From NCBI GenBank assembly GCA_904419295.1, contig CAJFRA010000001.1, forward strand, positions 62,001 to 126,000: a stretch of DNA of 64,000 nt, given 5' to 3'. Source of the DNA: Candidatus Pseudobutyricicoccus lothianensis (GTDB lineage Bacteria; Bacillota; Clostridia; Oscillospirales; Butyricicoccaceae). Of the stretch, positions 34,840-43,607 are shown piece by piece. A program made the position numbers and the translations under genes. The notes under the pieces were generated by a model. The model was not told the DNA's origin and did no database searches. It saw only the letters and a list, made by a program, of their open reading frames with translations. Position 1 is the stretch's first letter. The number at the start of each line of letters is the position of its first letter.

Positions 34840-36189
34840 ATGGAGCTGCCGCGGGAATTTGTCGAACGGATGGAAAAGCTGCTGGGGCAGGAGGCGGAAG
34901 CGCTGTTGGAGCAATACCAGCAGGAAGATCGCCTGCAGGGCTTGCGCGCCAATTCATTGAAGGTCAGCGCCGGAGAGTTGGAGCGGGCCCTGCCCTTTTC
35001 TTTGCGGCCGGTGCCCTGGTGCCCGGAGGGCTTTTACTACGGCCCGGAAGACCGGCCCGGCCTGCACCCCTGGCACGAAGCCGGGCTTTACTATATGCAG
35101 GAGCCCAGCGCCATGGCTGTGGGGGTGTTGACCGGGCCAAAGCCGGGGGAGCGGGTGCTGGACCTGTGCGCTGCGCCAGGGGGCAAATCCACCCACTTGG
35201 CGGCCCAGATGGGTGGCGAAGGCTTTTTGCTTTGCAACGAGATCCACCCGGGCCGGGCAAAGATCTTGGCAGAAAATGTGGAACGGATGGGCATTTGGAA
35301 TTGTGCGGTGAGCAACGAGAGCCCGCAAGCCTTGGCGGACCGTCTGCCCGGTTACTTTGACCGGGTGGTGGTGGATGCGCCGTGCAGCGGCGAGGGGATG
35401 TTTCGCAAAAACCCCATCGCACGCCAGGAGTGGAGCCTGGAAAACATCGCCCGTTGCGCCCAGCGGCAGGATGAGATCTTGGATTGTGCCGTGGCGCTGC
35501 TGCGGCCGGGCGGCACGCTGATCTATTCCACCTGTACGTTCGCGCCGGAAGAAGACGAGGGGACGGTGGCCCGCCTGCTGGAGCGCCATGGGATGGAAGT
35601 GGAGCAGGCCTGTTTTTCCCCGCTCTTTGCACCAGGTGTGCCCCAGTGGGGCGGCGGCCGGCCGGAATTGGCCCGCACAGCCAGGCTCTGGCCCCACCGG
35701 TTGGAAGGCGAAGGCCATTTTATGGCCCGCATGCGCAAGGGGGATGGGGCTTGCTGCCCGCCGGCGCCGCAGCAGGTCTTTGAACCCGGCCCGCCGGAAT
35801 GGCAGGCCTTTGCCCAGCAGGCGCTGGACGGATGGCAGCCGCAGCGCCTGGTGCGCTACGGGCAAGAGTGGTATGCGGCGCCCAAGGACCTGATCCCTTT
35901 GCAGGGATTGCGGGTGCTGCGGCCCGGGCTCCACTTGGGCACTCAGAAAAAAGGGCGGATGGAGCCTGGCCACGCCTTGGCAATGGCGCTGGGGCCCGGC
36001 CAAGCCCCGGCGGCGGATTGGCCTGTAGACAGCCCGGAGATCCAAGCGTATCTCCGGGGGGAGACACTGCCGCACCCGGGCCAGGGCTGGTGCCTTGTGA
36101 CAGCTTCCGGCCACTCTTTGGGCTGGGGAAAACTGGCGGGAGGCGTTTTGAAAAACCACCGGCCAAAAGGGCTGCGGCGCAGCCGGTGA
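34840..36189 (+). CDS. RsmF-type 16S rRNA m5C methyltransferase
   Basis: The 449-residue RNA (cytosine-5) methyltransferase of the NOL1/NOP2/Sun family binds S-adenosylmethionine at LDLCAAPGGKSTHLA. The two catalytic cysteines are in DAPCSGEGMF and STCTFAPEED. The C-terminal 170 residues include the RsmF extension and a PUA-like part. GGAAGGAGG precedes the ATG. It ends at a strong terminator, after which the second phage-like module begins. It is a standard host gene. Confidence 0.9.
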   Translation: MELPREFVERMEKLLGQEAEALLEQYQQEDRLQGLRANSLKVSAGELERALPFSLRPVPWCPEGFYYGPEDRPGLHPWHEAGLYYMQEPSAMAVGVLTGPKPGERVLDLCAAPGGKSTHLAAQMGGEGFLLCNEIHPGRAKILAENVERMGIWNCAVSNESPQALADRLPGYFDRVVVDAPCSGEGMFRKNPIARQEWSLENIARCAQRQDEILDCAVALLRPGGTLIYSTCTFAPEEDEGTVARLLERHGMEVEQACFSPLFAPGVPQWGGGRPELARTARLWPHRLEGEGHFMARMRKGDGACCPPAPQQVFEPGPPEWQAFAQQALDGWQPQRLVRYGQEWYAAPKDLIPLQGLRVLRPGLHLGTQKKGRMEPGHALAMALGPGQAPAADWPVDSPEIQAYLRGETLPHPGQGWCLVTASGHSLGWGKLAGGVLKNHRPKGLRRSR

Positions 36190-36218
36190 CTGGAAAACAG
36201 CAGAATGCCGGACAGATG

Positions 36219-36257
36219 GCCGGCGTTGTGGGAATGCCCCACGGCGCCGGCTTTTTT
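36219..36257 (+). terminator. Terminator between rsmF-type gene and module 2
   Basis: GCCGGC and GTGGG arms pair across AATG (36219-36251), followed by six T residues. Confidence 0.85.
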
Positions 36258-36282
36258 GCTGCCGGGAAAAAGGGCAAACGAC

Positions 36283-36312
36283 AGACGAAAAAGACGAAGG
36301 GCATGGGCTATG
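36283..36312 (+). promoter_or_regulatory. Copy 2 of the 30-bp motif shared by both phage-like modules
   Basis: GACGAA occurs at 36284 and 36293, again 9 bp apart, followed by GGGCATGGGCTATG. It matches 30392-30421 at 25 of 30 positions and lies just before the first gene of module 2. Confidence 0.45.
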
Positions 36313-36333
36313 GTAAAGGGGAAAGGAGTGATG

Positions 36334-36897
36334 ATGACATGGGGAGAAGTGCAGCGGCAAGCGCTGAAAAAACTGGATTTGCCCGACCAAGCCTTCCGGG
36401 AGGAATACCGGCCGGCCCTGGTGCAAGCGGCCAACGAGGGGGCGCTGCTGCTGGCCACCGCCGGCCGGCCCATCCACCGGACTGCTTTGGTGGAGAGCCA
36501 GGGGCAGCCGCTGGACCTGACAGAGCAGGCGCCGGACCTCTTCCGGCTGACCGGGGCGGACCGGTTGGAAGAAGGGGAGGAACGCCCCACTCTGGACTAC
36601 AAGTGGGAGGGGGAGCAGCTGTGGCTGCCGCCGGGGACATACCGCCTGCGGTACGACGCATACGAACCGCAGCTGACGCTGGATACGCCGGAAGACCATA
36701 CGCTTTCCTTGGCGCCGGAGGCCCAGGCCCTGCTTCCGCTCTACATCGCATCGCAGCTGTATAAACATGACAACGTGCAGCTGGCGGTGCTGTGGCGCAA
36801 TGAGTTTGAGATGGGGCGGGAACTGCTGCAGCTGGAACAGCGGCAGCGGGGGCGGGAGAGCGGCCAGGCGGCTTTTGTGGCGGAAAGGTGGTTTTGA
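36334..36897 (+). CDS. Putative head-tail connector protein
   Basis: The 187-residue protein opens MTWGEVQRQALKKLDLPD, resembling adaptor proteins that sit below the portal and help close the head. A beta-rich middle (LWLPPGTYRLRYDAYEPQL) and a C-terminal helix (RNEFEMGRELLQLEQRQR) follow. AAAGGAG lies 5 nt before the ATG. It is the first gene of module 2 and is followed 1 nt later by the stabilisation-like gene. Confidence 0.6.
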   Translation: MTWGEVQRQALKKLDLPDQAFREEYRPALVQAANEGALLLATAGRPIHRTALVESQGQPLDLTEQAPDLFRLTGADRLEEGEERPTLDYKWEGEQLWLPPGTYRLRYDAYEPQLTLDTPEDHTLSLAPEAQALLPLYIASQLYKHDNVQLAVLWRNEFEMGRELLQLEQRQRGRESGQAAFVAERWF

Positions 36898-36898
36898 T

Positions 36899-38737
36899 GT
36901 GGCCCGGTTTGCAGTGCCACGGGGGCCAAAACGGTATGTGACCACCTATGCCCGTTTCCGGGGAGTGGATTTTTCCACTGACCCGGCATTGGTGGACCCC
37001 AGCCGCTCCCCCTTTGCCCCCAACCTGATCTCCGATGCGGGCGGCATGCCGGAAAAGCGGCCCGGATGGCGCACACTGGCCACGGTGCGCAGCCCCATCA
37101 ACGGCCTGTATGCTTGGCAGTTTGGCCAGCAGGAGGCCATCGTCATCCACGGCAAGGACGCCATTTACCTGTGGCAGCCCGGCGAAGAACCTTACTTGAT
37201 GTTGGAAGGGGTAACCGACGGCCGTTCCCAGGGCTTTGTGATGAATGGCGAGCTGTATCTGCTCACCGGCGGGGAGTACCTCCGCATTTGGAGGGCGGAA
37301 GAAGGGCTGGCCCGGTGCCGCAAGGTGACGGAAAACGTCTATGTGCCGCTGACTTCCATTGGCCGGGACCCGGCCGGGGGCGGGACGGCCTATGAGGCGT
37401 GCAACCTGCTTTCCAGCCGGCGGCGGAACAGCTTTTGCTGCGACGGTACATCGAAAAATTATGTGCTGGACGCCCAAGGGCTGGACGATTCCCACCTGGA
37501 ATGCAAGCTGGACGGCCAGGTGATCACCGGCTATGGCGTAGACCGGCAGAAGGGCATCGTGGTGTTCGACGAACCGCCGGCCAAACCCCAAGTGGCCGGC
37601 AGGGACAACCTGGAGATCACCTTTGGCGTGGCGGACCAGGCGGAAAAGATCGCCCGGTGCAGGGTGTGCGGCGTCTATGACGGCTGCGCTTTTGTGGGGA
37701 ACGACCCGGAAGAGCCGGCTTACGACTACCGCTCCGCCCCGGGGCAGCCCAACTATTTCCCAGACCTGGGCTACACACGGGTGGGAGGCGACAGCGCCAT
37801 CATGGGATACCGCCGCATCGGCCCGTACCAGGCGATCATCAAAGAGACCACCAGCCAGGAGGCCACGGTGTACCTGCGCCAATCCGGCGTGCTGGATGGG
37901 CAGACGGTGTACCCGGTGAAGCAGGGGGTCAGCGGCGTGGGGGCCATTTCCCCCTATGCCTTCGGCAATATCCTGGATGAGCCGCTGTTTTTATCGGAAG
38001 AAGGGGTGATGGGCCTGTGTACCAGCAGCGTCAGCGAGGAAAAGTCGGTGCAGAACCGGAGCTATTTCATCGATACCGCCTTGAAACAGGAGGCTGGGCT
38101 GGACCAGGCCTGTGCCGCCCAATGGCGGGGCTGTTATGTGCTGGCGGTGGGCGGCCGGTGCTATTTGCTGGATGGCGCCCAGGAACGGGCTTGGCGCAGC
38201 CAAAGCATGGGCGATTACCTCTATGAATGCTACCACTGGGAAAATGTGCCCGCCCGCTGCCTGCTGGCCCGGGGGGAAGACCTGTTTTTTGGCACCGAAG
38301 ATGGGCGGCTGTGTCGGTTCAACACGGACATCGACACCATGGAGCGCTATGCCGATGACGGCCAGCCGGTGGTGTGCGCCTGGAGCACCAAAGCGGATGA
38401 CGACGGCAGCTTTGCCCAATATAAGACACTGCGGCGGCGGGGCAGCGGACTGATGATCAAGCCTTACCTGCGCAGCAGCGTCACGGTGAACCTGCGGACC
38501 GAACAGGACTTTGGGCAAAACATCCGCTACGAGACCATGGACATTTTCGACTGGGAGCAGCTGGACCTGAGACGGGTGGGCTTCAGCAGCAACGACGCAC
38601 CGCGCATCGTGCCTTTCGGCCGGGGGCTGGGACGCTACATCACCCTGCAGATCACCGTGAAAAACGATGGCCTTTACGAAGGATTCGGCGTCTATGGCAT
38701 CGCCAAGTGCTACACAAAAGAGGGCAATATCAAATAG
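36899..38737 (+). CDS. Phage stabilisation/tail-hub protein (P22 gp10-like)
   Basis: The 612-residue beta-rich protein starts at a GTG 1 nt after the previous stop. The opening ARFAVPRGPKRYVTTYARF, then FRGVDFSTDPALVDPSRS and GGMPEKRPGWRTL, is typical of proteins that plug the head of short-tailed phages. Repeated LYLLTGGEYLRIW-type strands suggest a beta propeller. It has 11 cysteines in the middle and C-terminal parts, more than I would expect. The gp10-like role is inferred from order and general form. Confidence 0.65.
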   Translation: MARFAVPRGPKRYVTTYARFRGVDFSTDPALVDPSRSPFAPNLISDAGGMPEKRPGWRTLATVRSPINGLYAWQFGQQEAIVIHGKDAIYLWQPGEEPYLMLEGVTDGRSQGFVMNGELYLLTGGEYLRIWRAEEGLARCRKVTENVYVPLTSIGRDPAGGGTAYEACNLLSSRRRNSFCCDGTSKNYVLDAQGLDDSHLECKLDGQVITGYGVDRQKGIVVFDEPPAKPQVAGRDNLEITFGVADQAEKIARCRVCGVYDGCAFVGNDPEEPAYDYRSAPGQPNYFPDLGYTRVGGDSAIMGYRRIGPYQAIIKETTSQEATVYLRQSGVLDGQTVYPVKQGVSGVGAISPYAFGNILDEPLFLSEEGVMGLCTSSVSEEKSVQNRSYFIDTALKQEAGLDQACAAQWRGCYVLAVGGRCYLLDGAQERAWRSQSMGDYLYECYHWENVPARCLLARGEDLFFGTEDGRLCRFNTDIDTMERYADDGQPVVCAWSTKADDDGSFAQYKTLRRRGSGLMIKPYLRSSVTVNLRTEQDFGQNIRYETMDIFDWEQLDLRRVGFSSNDAPRIVPFGRGLGRYITLQITVKNDGLYEGFGVYGIAKCYTKEGNIK

Positions 38738-38753
38738 AGCAAGGAGGGATCGT

Positions 38754-39956
38754 GTGGACATCCAAACATTGCAGATCAAAGAGACGGATTACACCGGGCT
38801 GGATGTGGCATCGGCCCCCGACCAGCTGACCGGCACCGCAGCGGAAAACAAGGCAGTGTTCGACCGGCTGGCCAAAGAGCTGCTGGCCGTCCGCTTCAAC
38901 AGCCTGCTGGAGGGGCTGCAGGACAGCGGCGGGGCGGGGAACATCGGCACAAAGCTGGGCAAGACCCTGGCCTCCGCTTTGCTGTCCGATGACATCCAGG
39001 CCCTGCGCCAAAACCGGGATGGGGCGCTGGAAGCCACCAAGGACGGCAGCAGCTGGTCGGTGGTCTCCGGCGGCCACCTGGTGCTGGACAGCCAGGGACA
39101 GGCCATGCCCCAACGGAGCCGCCTGCAATTCAAAAACACACAGGTCTGGGATACGGACGGCGCCACGGTGGTACAGGGGATCCAGGGGGAGCCGGGGCCC
39201 CAGGGCGACCAAGGGCCGCCTGGCACGCCGGGAGCGCCCGGAGCCGATGGCCCGCAAGGCCCCCAAGGGCCCAAGGGGGAACCGGGGGCCCCGGGAAAAG
39301 ACGGCAAAGACGGGGCGGACGGGCGAAGCTTTACGGTGCTGGCCCGCTACGATACCCTGGAAGCGCTGCAGCAGAGCCATCCCACCGGGCAGCCGGGCGA
39401 CGCCTATGCCGTGGGTACGGCAGTACAGAACAGCATTTACATCTGGAACCAGGAAATGGGGCAATGGCAGGAGATCGGCGCCTTGCAGGGCCCGCCGGGA
39501 GCCGATGGCGCCAGCGCTTACCAGACCGCTCAGCAGGGCGGCTACCAGGGGGATGAGCAGCAGTTCACCGCTGACCTGGCCCAAGTGGGCACAAAGGCAG
39601 ACCGGGCGGCAGGGGCCACCGCCGGCCACCTGGCCGCCTTGGATGCCCAAGGCAATTTGTCGGACAGCGGCTTAGATCCCCAAGACCTGGCCGGCGCTTG
39701 CTATACGGTGACGCTGCCCGCCGGATGGCAGGGGACAGGGCCGTATACCCAGCAGGCATCGGTGCCCGGCCTTTCTGGGGCGGATACCGCCCTGGCCGGC
39801 GTAGTCCTTTCCGGCCAGGCGGACAGCGACCGGGCCCTGCTGCAGGCCTGGAACATGGTGGACCGGCTGGAAACGCTGGATGGCAGCATCAAAGCCACGT
39901 CTTACCGGGGCGCGCCCCAGATCGGGCTGCCCTTGCGGCTAAAGGTGGTGAAATGA
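38754..39956 (+). CDS. Collagen-repeat tail fibre protein
   Basis: The GTG at 38754 follows AAGGAGG. The 400-residue protein has an N-terminal helical part, then about 15 Gly-X-Y triplets (residues 143-188, such as GPQGDQGPPGTPGAPGADG), a 70-residue domain ending in IWNQEMGQWQEIG, a short second GPPG run, and a C-terminal beta region. Trimeric collagen-like fibres of this kind bind host surfaces. The repeat should also be prone to slippage. It is part of module 2. Confidence 0.8.
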   Translation: MDIQTLQIKETDYTGLDVASAPDQLTGTAAENKAVFDRLAKELLAVRFNSLLEGLQDSGGAGNIGTKLGKTLASALLSDDIQALRQNRDGALEATKDGSSWSVVSGGHLVLDSQGQAMPQRSRLQFKNTQVWDTDGATVVQGIQGEPGPQGDQGPPGTPGAPGADGPQGPQGPKGEPGAPGKDGKDGADGRSFTVLARYDTLEALQQSHPTGQPGDAYAVGTAVQNSIYIWNQEMGQWQEIGALQGPPGADGASAYQTAQQGGYQGDEQQFTADLAQVGTKADRAAGATAGHLAALDAQGNLSDSGLDPQDLAGACYTVTLPAGWQGTGPYTQQASVPGLSGADTALAGVVLSGQADSDRALLQAWNMVDRLETLDGSIKATSYRGAPQIGLPLRLKVVK

Positions 39957-39957
39957 G

Positions 39958-40911
39958 ATGGCAGATTGCTATTTGACCGGTCAAACAGCGGCACCTATGG
40001 GGGATCTGGCCAGCCAGCCGGTGGGCCTGACGGCACAGGCGGCAGATGGAACTGTCTCCCTGAGCTGGCAGGCGCCGGAGGACCCGGCCTATCAGGGCGT
40101 GCGCATCTGCCGCGGCAGCGGCACAGCACCGGGCTCCCCTTGGGAGGGGATGCTGCTCTACGAAGGCAGTGCCACCGCCTGTACCGACCAGCAGGTGACG
40201 CCCGGGGAGACCTATGTATACCGGGCTTTTGCAAAAAACAGTTGGGGGGATTACCAGACCAGCCGCTGCCAAGTGAGCTGCCAGGTGCCGGTGGCCAAAA
40301 CATTGGGGCAAGCAGAGGCGGGGCAGACAGTACGGCTGGCCGAAGACGGGACAGACCAGGACTACCTGGTGCTGGCCCACGGGTATCCGGCCGCTGGACG
40401 GACGCTGTTGCTGCGGCGGCATGCGGTCAGCAATACCATGTTTGATTCCAAAGTGGCCAATGAATACAACGGCAGCCTTTTGGACCAACAGTGCACAGCA
40501 TTGCTGGGCCGCCTGGACCAGGCCATCCGGCCACTGGTGGAAGCGGTGGAGATCGCTTATACCACCGGAGGCAGCCACACCCTCTCCCAGATACAGCGGC
40601 AGGTGTTCTGCCTGTCACTCACCGAGGCAGGGCTGGACACCGGCGCTTCGGCCAACCGGGAGGGGCAGACCATACAGATCCTGGTGCAGCACCCGGAATG
40701 GCTGGTGGCAGAAAGCAATGGCAACCCCTACAGCTGGTGGACCCGTTCACCGGTGCTGACCGATGGGACCCAGGCCTTCGCCGTGGACAAAGAGGGGCAG
40801 GCAGAATTGCGGATGGCCAACCGAGTGACGGGGGTACGCCCTGCACTGACGCTGCCATCGGACCAAGTGATCGTGGAAGAAGACGGGCATCTGCGCCCAA
40901 AGGAGGAATGA
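39958..40911 (+). CDS. Fn3-containing putative fibre protein with DUF6273-like end
   Basis: The 317-residue protein has one fibronectin type III domain (about 18-110; VSLSWQAPEDPAYQGVRICR). A C-terminal region (about 130-310) shows NTMFDSKVANEYNGSLLDQ, YSWWTRSPV and VTGVRPALTLPSD, features of DUF6273 domains related to formylglycine-generating folds and used in phage receptor-binding diversity. The ATG is 1 nt after the previous stop. Together with the collagen fibre it should form the host-contact structure. Confidence 0.7.
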   Translation: MADCYLTGQTAAPMGDLASQPVGLTAQAADGTVSLSWQAPEDPAYQGVRICRGSGTAPGSPWEGMLLYEGSATACTDQQVTPGETYVYRAFAKNSWGDYQTSRCQVSCQVPVAKTLGQAEAGQTVRLAEDGTDQDYLVLAHGYPAAGRTLLLRRHAVSNTMFDSKVANEYNGSLLDQQCTALLGRLDQAIRPLVEAVEIAYTTGGSHTLSQIQRQVFCLSLTEAGLDTGASANREGQTIQILVQHPEWLVAESNGNPYSWWTRSPVLTDGTQAFAVDKEGQAELRMANRVTGVRPALTLPSDQVIVEEDGHLRPKEE

Positions 40912-40914
40912 ACG

Positions 40915-41835
40915 ATGGCCTATACCAACATGGGCAGCTACAAAAACGGATACCAGAGTGCAGGCAATTACAACGACGCCTACATCAAACAAAATGCACC
41001 GGGGACCTATCAGCAGATCCAATCGGCCAAGAGCGCCTGGGAGGCCGCCCACGCCGCCGGAGACCGGGCGGGGATGGACGCGGCCCACCAGATGGCGGAA
41101 AGCCTGCGGGCCGCCTACGGTTACAGCGGCGGCACGGACGGCAGCGCATACATTCCCAACGGCTACGCCGCCATCCGGGCCCAATACCAAGACGCCGCAG
41201 ACGCCGCTGCGCGGGTCTACCGCCAGGCGGCCCAACAGGGGGCGGCGCGGCTGGAGAGCCAGCGCCCCCAGATCCAGGCAAACTATGACGACCTGGCCCG
41301 GCAGGCTTATGTGAACTATATGCTGGAAAAGCGGGATCTGCCCCAGACCATGGGGCGGCTGGGCCTGCAGGGGCAGGGGGCGGCCGAGAGCACGGCGGCC
41401 CAGCAGAGCAGTGCCTACCAGCAAAATCTCATCCGGGGGGAATTGGGGCGCCAGCAGGCGCTGGCCTCGCTGGAGGGCCAGATCAGCGATGTATTGCTGC
41501 AGGGCGATTTCCAGGCGGCCCAAGCCCAGGCCGACATGAACTTAGCCATGGCCCAGGGCTATCCCGATTATTTGGAGACCCAGTGGCAGCGGCAGCAAGC
41601 AGCGGCCCAACAGCAGCAACAGGCCCAGCGCTGGCAGGCAGAGCAGGCGCTGGCCGCCCAAAAACAGCAGCAGAGCGCAGTGGATGCCCAATTCGACCGG
41701 CAGCTGGCCGTGGCTAAGGTCTTGGCGCAATACGGCGATTTTTCCGGCTATGCCTCATTGGGCTTTAACCCGGACCAGATCGCCCAAATGGGCCTGGCTT
41801 GGCAGCGGCAGCAGCAGATGCAAAACAGGAGGTGA
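40915..41835 (+). CDS. Putative internal/ejection protein, glutamine-rich
   Basis: The 306-residue protein is predicted helical, with a tyrosine- and glycine-rich start (AYTNMGSYKNGYQSAG) and a very Gln- and Ala-rich coiled coil (residues 200-250, for example QQAAAQQQQQAQRWQAEQA). In short-tailed phages, such proteins lie inside the head and enter the cell with DNA. No enzyme motif is seen. AAAGGAGG precedes the ATG. The role is inferred from position and composition. Confidence 0.55.
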   Translation: MAYTNMGSYKNGYQSAGNYNDAYIKQNAPGTYQQIQSAKSAWEAAHAAGDRAGMDAAHQMAESLRAAYGYSGGTDGSAYIPNGYAAIRAQYQDAADAAARVYRQAAQQGAARLESQRPQIQANYDDLARQAYVNYMLEKRDLPQTMGRLGLQGQGAAESTAAQQSSAYQQNLIRGELGRQQALASLEGQISDVLLQGDFQAAQAQADMNLAMAQGYPDYLETQWQRQQAAAQQQQQAQRWQAEQALAAQKQQQSAVDAQFDRQLAVAKVLAQYGDFSGYASLGFNPDQIAQMGLAWQRQQQMQNRR

Positions 41836-41843
41836 AGGAGCGG

Positions 41844-42038
41844 ATGGAATATCTGATGATCTGGTGCAGCGCCCTGGGGGGCGCACTGCTCTACCGCACC
41901 GGCCTGCTGGATGGCGGGCGCTTGCGCCAGCAGCGGGAAGGCAGCGCGCCCTTTGGCTGGCGCCAGCGCTGGCAAAAGCTGTGGCACAACATCGAACGGT
42001 ACGACGGCACGGAAAACGGGCAGCAGGAGGTGGAATAG
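41844..42038 (+). CDS. Small protein between ejection and portal genes
   Basis: The 64-residue protein has one hydrophobic N-terminal segment (YLMIWCSALGGALLYRTGLL) and a polar tail. GAAGGAG lies upstream of the ATG, and the stop directly abuts the portal ATG, so translation is coupled. The single hydrophobic helix might suggest a holin-like piece, but this is too weak to call. Confidence 0.6.
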   Translation: MEYLMIWCSALGGALLYRTGLLDGGRLRQQREGSAPFGWRQRWQKLWHNIERYDGTENGQQEVE

Positions 42039-43607
42039 ATGGCGCAGACACCGGGCTTGACAGCCCACCGCATTTGGCAGTGGTATGAGCGGGGCGTGGA
42101 GCGGCACCGCATGGCAGGCCTATATGAGAAAACCGAACAAGCACACCGCTTTTTTGCAGGGGACCAGTGGGCCGGTGTGGAGAGCGGCGGAGAATTGCTG
42201 CCCAAATACAACTTCATCCAATCCATTGTGGAATACAAGGTGGCGGGCGTGGCCAGCAATACGCTGACCATCACCTACACACCGCTGGAAAGCGGCGGCC
42301 CCCAACAGCCCCAGGCGGCCTTGCTGTGCCAAAAGCTGACCGCTTATGCCGGCCGGCAATGGGAACGGCTCAAAATGGACAAATTGTGCTGGAACGTGGT
42401 AAAAGACGCCTGCATCGCGGGGGACAGTTACCTCTACTTTTACGATGGGGATTGCCGGGCCCAGCCGGTGGATACCTGCAACGTCCATCTGGCCGATGAA
42501 CAGGTGACCGACCTGCAGCAGCAGGAATACATCCTCATTGCCGGCCGGCAGACGGTGGGCGCCCTGCGGCGGGAAGCCCGGCGCTACGGCCTGCCGGAAG
42601 GGGAGGTGCAAAAAATCGTGCCGGATGACCCGGAATGGGAGAGGGAAGAGGAGAGCGAAACAGAAGAAGGGGCCCAGAAATGCACCGCCCTGCTGCTGTT
42701 TTGGCGGGACGAAGACGGCACGGTCTGTTGCGCCCGCAGCACACGGGACGTGATCTACCGGCCGGCAGTCCGCCTGTGCGGCGGCAACGGACGGGGACTG
42801 CGGCGGTATCCCATCGCCTCGATGAGTTGGCTGCGCCAGAGGGGCAGCAGCCGGGGAGCCGGATTGGTGCATGGATTGATCCCAAACCAGATCGAGACAA
42901 ACAAGATGCTGGCCCGCCGGCTGATGAACGCCAAAGTTTCCGCCTTTTCCCGCATGGTCTACAATGCGGATAAAGTGCTGAACAAAGAGGCGATCGAACA
43001 GGTGGGCGCCGCCATCCAAGTGCGGGATATGCAGGCCTCCCGGGTGTCGGATATCGTCACCTATCTGGGCGCCGCCCCCATGTCGCCCGATGCGCGGCAG
43101 CTGTCGGAAGAACTGGTGAGCCAGACCAGGGAGCTGGCCGGTGCCGGCAATGCGGCTTTGGGCCAAGTGAACCCGGAGCAGGCCAGCGGCGCGGCAATCA
43201 TTGCCGCAAGGGACCAGGCTGCCCTGCCGCTGAACGAACAGATCGCCGATTTCCGCCAGTTTATCGAAGACGTAGCGGCTATCTGGTTCGAACTGTGGGC
43301 AGTGTATGCCCCTGTGCCGCTGGGGCTGCCGCCTTGGCAGATCAGCGCGGAGGAACTGGGGAAGCTGCGGGTGGAGATCCGCATCGATGTGGCACCCAAC
43401 AGCCCTCTTTCTCATTATGCTCAGGAACAAGCGCTGGAAAAACTGTTTGACCGCGGGGCCATTTCCTTTGAAGAATATGTGGAGGCCCTAGACGAAAACG
43501 CCACAGCGCCCAAAAGTAAGTTGGAGCAGATCGTAAAAAGAAGGAAGATAGCCGAAACAGAGGCAGTGGAGGCGTTTTCGTCCATCGCGCCCAGCGGCGC
43601 GCCGTGA
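42039..43607 (+). CDS. Phage portal protein (short-tailed phage type)
   Basis: The 522-residue protein resembles P22-type portals: HRMAGLYEKTEQAHRFFAGDQW at the start (residues 22-43, counted across the gap before the core), PKYNFIQSIVEYKVAGV, and the long crown helix region DQAALPLNEQIADFRQFIE. The dodecameric portal is the DNA channel and terminase dock. It begins right after the previous stop. Its placement at the far end of the cluster, 12 kb from the terminase, is unusual. The last 37 codons lie in a 181-bp unit repeated nearly three times downstream. Confidence 0.85.
   Translation: MAQTPGLTAHRIWQWYERGVERHRMAGLYEKTEQAHRFFAGDQWAGVESGGELLPKYNFIQSIVEYKVAGVASNTLTITYTPLESGGPQQPQAALLCQKLTAYAGRQWERLKMDKLCWNVVKDACIAGDSYLYFYDGDCRAQPVDTCNVHLADEQVTDLQQQEYILIAGRQTVGALRREARRYGLPEGEVQKIVPDDPEWEREEESETEEGAQKCTALLLFWRDEDGTVCCARSTRDVIYRPAVRLCGGNGRGLRRYPIASMSWLRQRGSSRGAGLVHGLIPNQIETNKMLARRLMNAKVSAFSRMVYNADKVLNKEAIEQVGAAIQVRDMQASRVSDIVTYLGAAPMSPDARQLSEELVSQTRELAGAGNAALGQVNPEQASGAAIIAARDQAALPLNEQIADFRQFIEDVAAIWFELWAVYAPVPLGLPPWQISAEELGKLRVEIRIDVAPNSPLSHYAQEQALEKLFDRGAISFEEYVEALDENATAPKSKLEQIVKRRKIAETEAVEAFSSIAPSGAP

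Noticed and set aside
34954..36945. 663-codon minus-strand open frame
   Set aside because: It is a shadow of the rsmF-type gene and the connector gene in GC-rich DNA.
27588..43607. Intact temperate prophage
   Set aside because: No integrase, repressor, attachment repeats, replication or lysis genes were recognised, and host genes interrupt it.
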